Notes under the pieces: generated by a model | What the model saw: only the letters and a program-made list of their open reading frames with translations | Told to the model about the DNA's origin: nothing | The model's database searches: none | Position numbers and translations under genes: made by a program | In this document: positions 59,707 through 64,000 of the stretch, piece after piece | Layout of the letters: every line of letters begins with the position of its first letter | How positions within the stretch are numbered: position 1 is the stretch's first letter | NCBI GenBank assembly: GCA_021397835.1 | Contig: JAJFZO010000575.1 | Span: forward strand, 3,663,001-3,727,000 | Length of the DNA stretch: 64,000 nt | Direction of reading: 5' to 3' | DNA from: Moringa oleifera | Lineage: Eukaryota; Streptophyta; Magnoliopsida; Brassicales; Moringaceae

Positions 59707-62700
59707 ATGCATCTCTTCACTTACTCTTCTACTTCTTCTTCAACCAAATCCACATTTACTCTCTTCTCTCCAGCTCAAAGCCCTGAAAATCCCTCCAAGT
59801 TTCTCTTCAAGATCCAAATTAAGACCCATTCCCACTCACACTCCCCTCCTTCACTCCTCTCTCTCCCTCCATATTCGTCGAAGCAATCCTCCTCTCCAGT
59901 CGTCGACAGATCACCAAATGCAATTGCACCGGCCAAAGAACCTTCCGGTGGCTCCATCTCGAAGGAAGGTCCCCCTTCCGACGGACTCCTTCTTGTTCGC
60001 CGGCCCCTCATGGAGTCTTCAGGCGAAGATTCCAGCCGTGAAGCAGAGGACGAAGAAATGAAATCATCGGCTATGTTTGACGCGGGCCTTAGTGAGTTCG
60101 CAAAGAAGATGCCGATATTTGAGCCAGAGAGGTTAGAGTCTTGTTCTGAAGAGACGCCACTAACGGTGAATTTGGATTTGGCCTTGTACAAAGCTAAAGT
60201 TTCAGCAAGAAATTACAGATATGAAGAAGCTCAGAAGATTCTTGAGAAGGTAACTAGGGTCCTGATTTCTTGGTTCATTAGGTTGTGTTGTTTGAAAGTT
60301 TCTCTGTCCCTCTCTCTCTCTCTCTGCTTGGAATTTTGTTCTGGTGTTTGATAGTGACTGATGGGTTCATGTCGTTTTGGTTTCAAGTGTATATACTATT
60401 GGCCTGAAGATGGGAGACCCTATGTGGCCTTAGGGAAGATATTAAGCAAACAGTCGAAAATGGGAGAGGCTAGAGCTGTCTATGAGAGAGGTTGCCAAGC
60501 TACTCAAGGAGAAAATCCCTACATTTGGCAGGTTCCGTAGTCAATCTTCTTTTCATGTCCCAATTTTTTCCTGTGCTTCAATATTGACTGCTGTTTTTAA
60601 TGAAAAGTTTTGGTGCATCCTTTTTGATTTGCCTTTGGAAAATTATTTGACAACATGGATAAACATGTATGGTGTTTGCTGCTTTCATGAAACAGAGCAG
60701 CTTTCATGAAAGTTCCAGTCCTTCCATTTTAAGTTTTTTTTTTTTTGGCTTGAAATGTTTAGGCTTGTTATCTTATTCCTGTTAACCTTTGTCTTACTCA
60801 AGTGTTGATAGTGTTACTAACGGGTTCACAATGGTTATAATATAGTTTTATAATATAGTTTTATCAGATGGAATTACTACTTTACTATTCATTAGACTCT
60901 ATTATGTGGGAGAAAAAAAACCATACAATCGACTTCTAATTGGGAAAAAAAAAACATTTAACTTTTCCACTGGAGTTTGTGGAGAAGATTTTCACTCCTA
61001 TTGACATTTTAAAACTTGTTAGTAGCCTAGTATTCATCTCATTTGCAGCCATTGTTCGTTTGTGCATTACTGGAAGTGCTTTCCTAGCATTATAAAATTT
61101 GAAAAATAATTCGGAATTCCTTTTCATTCACATGGCTATGCTGACCCAGCCATATTAGGGCAAGCATACAAAGGAAGCATTTGGCTAACACTTTTTCAGA
61201 ATAGTTTAAGATTGAGTTATTATATTTTAAAGTTGACAAGTGCATGCTCTATTGGAACAGTGCTGGGCTGTCTTGGAAAATAAGATGGGAAATATCAGGA
61301 GAGCCAGAGAATTGTTTGATGCTGCTACGGTGGCTGATAAGAGACATGTTGCAGCATGGCATGGATGGGCAAATCTAGAGATAAAGCAGGGAAACATCAA
61401 GAAAGCAAGACATCTGCTTGCTAAAGGTCTCAAGTTCTGTGGTGGAAATGAGTACATTTACCAAACACTTGCACTGTTGGAAGCTAAGGCGAAACGGTAT
61501 GAGCAGTCACGGTGCTTATTCAGGCAGGCCACCAAGTTTAATCCGAAAAGCTGTGCCAGTTGGCTTGTAAGTTTTGGTGTCATCTTGTTTTAGCTGCACC
61601 TAAAATTAACTTTCTATCATTGGTGTTGGATTACTGACGTCTATCTTCTTGCATCTGTCCAATTCTCATAGCACAGGCATGGGCACAATTGGAGATACAA
61701 CAGGAAAACAACCGTGCTGCTAGAGAACTCTTTGAGGTAATCTTTTATCATTAACATGGTCATAAATTATCATCTAGCATTTCTTCTGGCAGATTGGAAA
61801 TCTGGTAGCAATTGTACATACTTCTTACTTATTGAGTCTTAGCATCTTTTTATCATGATGACTTTAATCTATGTGCCCCTCTACATTGTAGAAAGCAGTC
61901 CAGGCAAGCCCCAAGAACAGGTTTGCATGGCATGTATGGGGAGTTTTTGAAGCAAATGTGGGCAATGTTGACCAGGGAAGAAAACTGCTGAAGATAGGCC
62001 ATGCACTCAATCCAAGGGATCCTGTTCTCCTTCAATCTCTTGCTTTATTGGAATATAAACACTCAACTGCAAATCTTGCTCGAGTGTTGTTCAGGAGAGC
62101 ATCTGAACTGGATCCAAGGCACCAACCAGTATGGATTGTAAGAAATTTACCCTTTCTTTACTGCTGATTGATAATCATCCTTGAAAATGAAACCAAAAGA
62201 GTTGAGATTCATAAGTAACAGCCTCTGATTGGGTTATAGGAAAATATTAATTTTAACTTGGATATCCTTTCAGATTATCTACTTCTCTACTTGACTATTT
62301 GTGTTTAGTGGTCTATTGGTCTGCACATATGAACCTTCTCTTATCATGCCTCTGTGCCTTTATGGGTATATGGTATTGATATGGACCTGGTGGATCTAGA
62401 AATCTCTTTTCTCTTTGGATATCAAATTAATGATGATATATTTGCCACTGGCTGCAACAAGGACACATATAATCCTTGCAGCCATAGTGATTTCTTTTTC
62501 CCTTTTGCATTGGAAGAGTCCTGAGAAAATTGATTGACTAAGTGGAGTTTTGGATTGCATAGGCTTGGGGATGGATGGAATGGAAGGAAGGAAACATATC
62601 AACAGCAAGAGAATTATACCAAAGAGCAATTTCAATTGACTCCACTACTGAAAGCGCTGCTCGATGTCTGCAGGTAATGCAAATGTTATGTGATGAATGC

Positions 62701-63537
62701 AGAATATGACCATTAATCTGATCTCAGTTGCTAAATGCTTGTGCTTGCTGCTTGCAGGCTTGGGGTGTTCTAGAGCAGAGAGCTGGTAACTTATCAGCTG
62801 CCCGAAGATTGTTTAGATCCTCACTAAATATAAACTCGCTGAGTTATATAACATGGATGACTTGGGCATCGCTGGAGGAGGATCAAGGAAATGCTGTACG
62901 TGCTGAGGAGATTCGTAACCTCTATTTCCAACAGGTCAGTCGCTATTATTATTCAGTAATACGGAAAATTTTCTAACAACTTTCATACCAAATAATTTTC
63001 TCTTGGATTTCCATGACTTAGAAAACTATTTCACTTGGTTCCAAATCATTGTGCCATTATTTTGTCAGTAAACCATCTATCTACCTTCCTTATACCTAGG
63101 AGAATGTAGTATTTTATATTAACACTGTTTTAAGAGTTGTAAGGTCCTAAGTCTTAAAGATCAAGCTCTTTATTTATTTGTTTATTTCTTTGTGCATGCA
63201 ACAGCGTACGGAAGTAGTAGATGATGCTTCATGGGTTACTGGATTTCTTGATATCTTTGATCCAGCACTTGACAGCATAAAAAGACTCTTGAATTTGGAG
63301 CAGAACCCTAACAATAGGGCACCAGAGTTTCTCAAAAAGATGGAGGGAGCTTATGAAGATAGCACTGTTAAACTGTCAGCCTACCCATCCGTTGGCTCTA
63401 TAGATGGCACTGACAGGCAAAGTGGAAGTGGATTCGATCTAGATGGTTTCATCACAGAAAAGCTATCACTAGACCCATCAAAGCTGGATATTCAAATGGG
63501 AACACCTAAAAGAAGAATTTGGAGACCGGTGAAGTAA
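59707..63537 (+). CDS. HCF107: HCF107: chloroplast HAT-repeat RNA-binding protein
   Basis: Exons 59707-60249, 60388-60531, 61261-61566, 61677-61736, 61892-62137, 62563-62673, 62758-62934 and 63205-63537 join in frame to 639 residues. The Ser/Thr-rich N-terminus without acidic residues is a good plastid transit peptide. Tandem HAT (RNA-TPR) repeats then fill about 160-520, each with the W...W/A...E pattern (YIWQCWAVLENKMGN, AAWHGWANLEIKQGN, ASWLAWAQLEIQQEN, VWIAWGWMEWKEGN). The C-terminal region (DDASWVTGFLDIFDPALDSIKRLLN) and end RRIWRPVK are typical of HCF107. The protein binds the 5' end of processed psbH RNA in chloroplasts, blocks 5'-to-3' decay and aids psbH translation; it is needed for psbB processing and photosystem II. 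No defect seen. Confidence 0.95.
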
Positions 63538-64000
63538 ACTGCCTCAGACATTGCATCATCCTGATATTTAACTGGTTTCAATTTGGGTATATAGTTGCAA
63601 ACTAGCTGGTGCAACGCCTTGTTTACAAAAGAAAAAGGTTGGTTAAAAGAATTATGCAAAGTTGGATCACTTCTGAGATATACTTCCTCTTCAAAAATAC
63701 CTTATGGAATTTGTATACAGCAAGTGCAAAGTCTTAACTAAACCTCTATAATTTGTGTATGATTACGTTAACCAGCCAGGCATGCAAATGCAAAAAACTT
63801 GATACTTTGTTCATGCTTTGCTCTCCCTAGCAACATTTTGGCTGATGGACAATTTAATAGCGGTAATGCTTACTTGTGCCTCTAGCTGCTGTTTGTTCTC
63901 CTCCATGTATTTGGAATTTAGCGTGATATTCTGATTCCAGAGAGTGGAAAGTTCAAGTTGATTCAAGTATGAACTTAACCTGCAATCATCATTCTCCTCT
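63538..64000. other. 3' flank of HCF107
   Basis: The HCF107 3' UTR and intergenic sequence to the end of the window. Nothing else is recognised. Confidence 0.5.

Noticed and set aside
1..64000. tRNA, rRNA, CRISPR, bacterial operon or autonomous transposon
   Set aside because: No tRNA-like cloverleaf, rRNA segment, spaced repeats array, reverse transcriptase or transposase motif was recognised by eye. A tRNAscan/Infernal and RepeatMasker run would be decisive.

Overview
This 64 kb window is nuclear DNA from a flowering plant, most likely a rosid eudicot. The evidence is intron-rich genes with GT/AG junctions and T-rich introns, AT-rich intergenic DNA with microsatellites, and complete plant-only families: phytochrome B, a CrRLK1L receptor kinase, a dirigent protein, TPD1-like and HCF107. 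The species cannot be named from the sequence alone. I see no operons, CRISPR arrays, phage or clear autonomous transposon. I hand-spliced every multi-exon gene and the reading frame closes in each one.

Layout. 0-5 kb (+): the 3' part of a GDSL esterase/lipase and a complete pectin methylesterase-like gene with altered catalytic residues. 5.6-6.4 kb (-): a secreted glycine-rich protein with 84-bp internal repeats, divergent from HYPK (+, 7.3-9.0 kb), a small NatA-associated protein. 10.4-39.95 kb: a run of five minus-strand genes, namely a PAS-domain Raf-like kinase, PHYB, ATP-citrate lyase subunit B (ACLB), an LdpA-type iron-sulfur protein and a dirigent protein. 41.0-43.6 kb (+): an intronless ANXUR-type receptor kinase, convergent with a TPD1-like secreted Cys-rich protein (-, 44.7-45.4 kb). 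45.4-49.4 kb: a gene-poor, very AT-rich gap with a GC-richer island. 49.5-63.5 kb (+): a FIP1-type polyadenylation factor and the chloroplast RNA-binding HAT-repeat protein HCF107.

The genes do not form one pathway; this is ordinary plant gene order. Loose themes are light and plastid function (PHYB, LdpA-like, HCF107) and reproduction or cell wall (PME-like, GRP, ANXUR-like, TPD1-like, dirigent). The most interesting points are the catalytically atypical pectinesterase, the plant homologue of a cyanobacterial clock-input protein, a 3 kb intron with an in-frame read-through in a gene that itself encodes a polyadenylation factor, the identical 84-bp repeats in the GRP gene, and the promoter-like island in the AT-rich gap.
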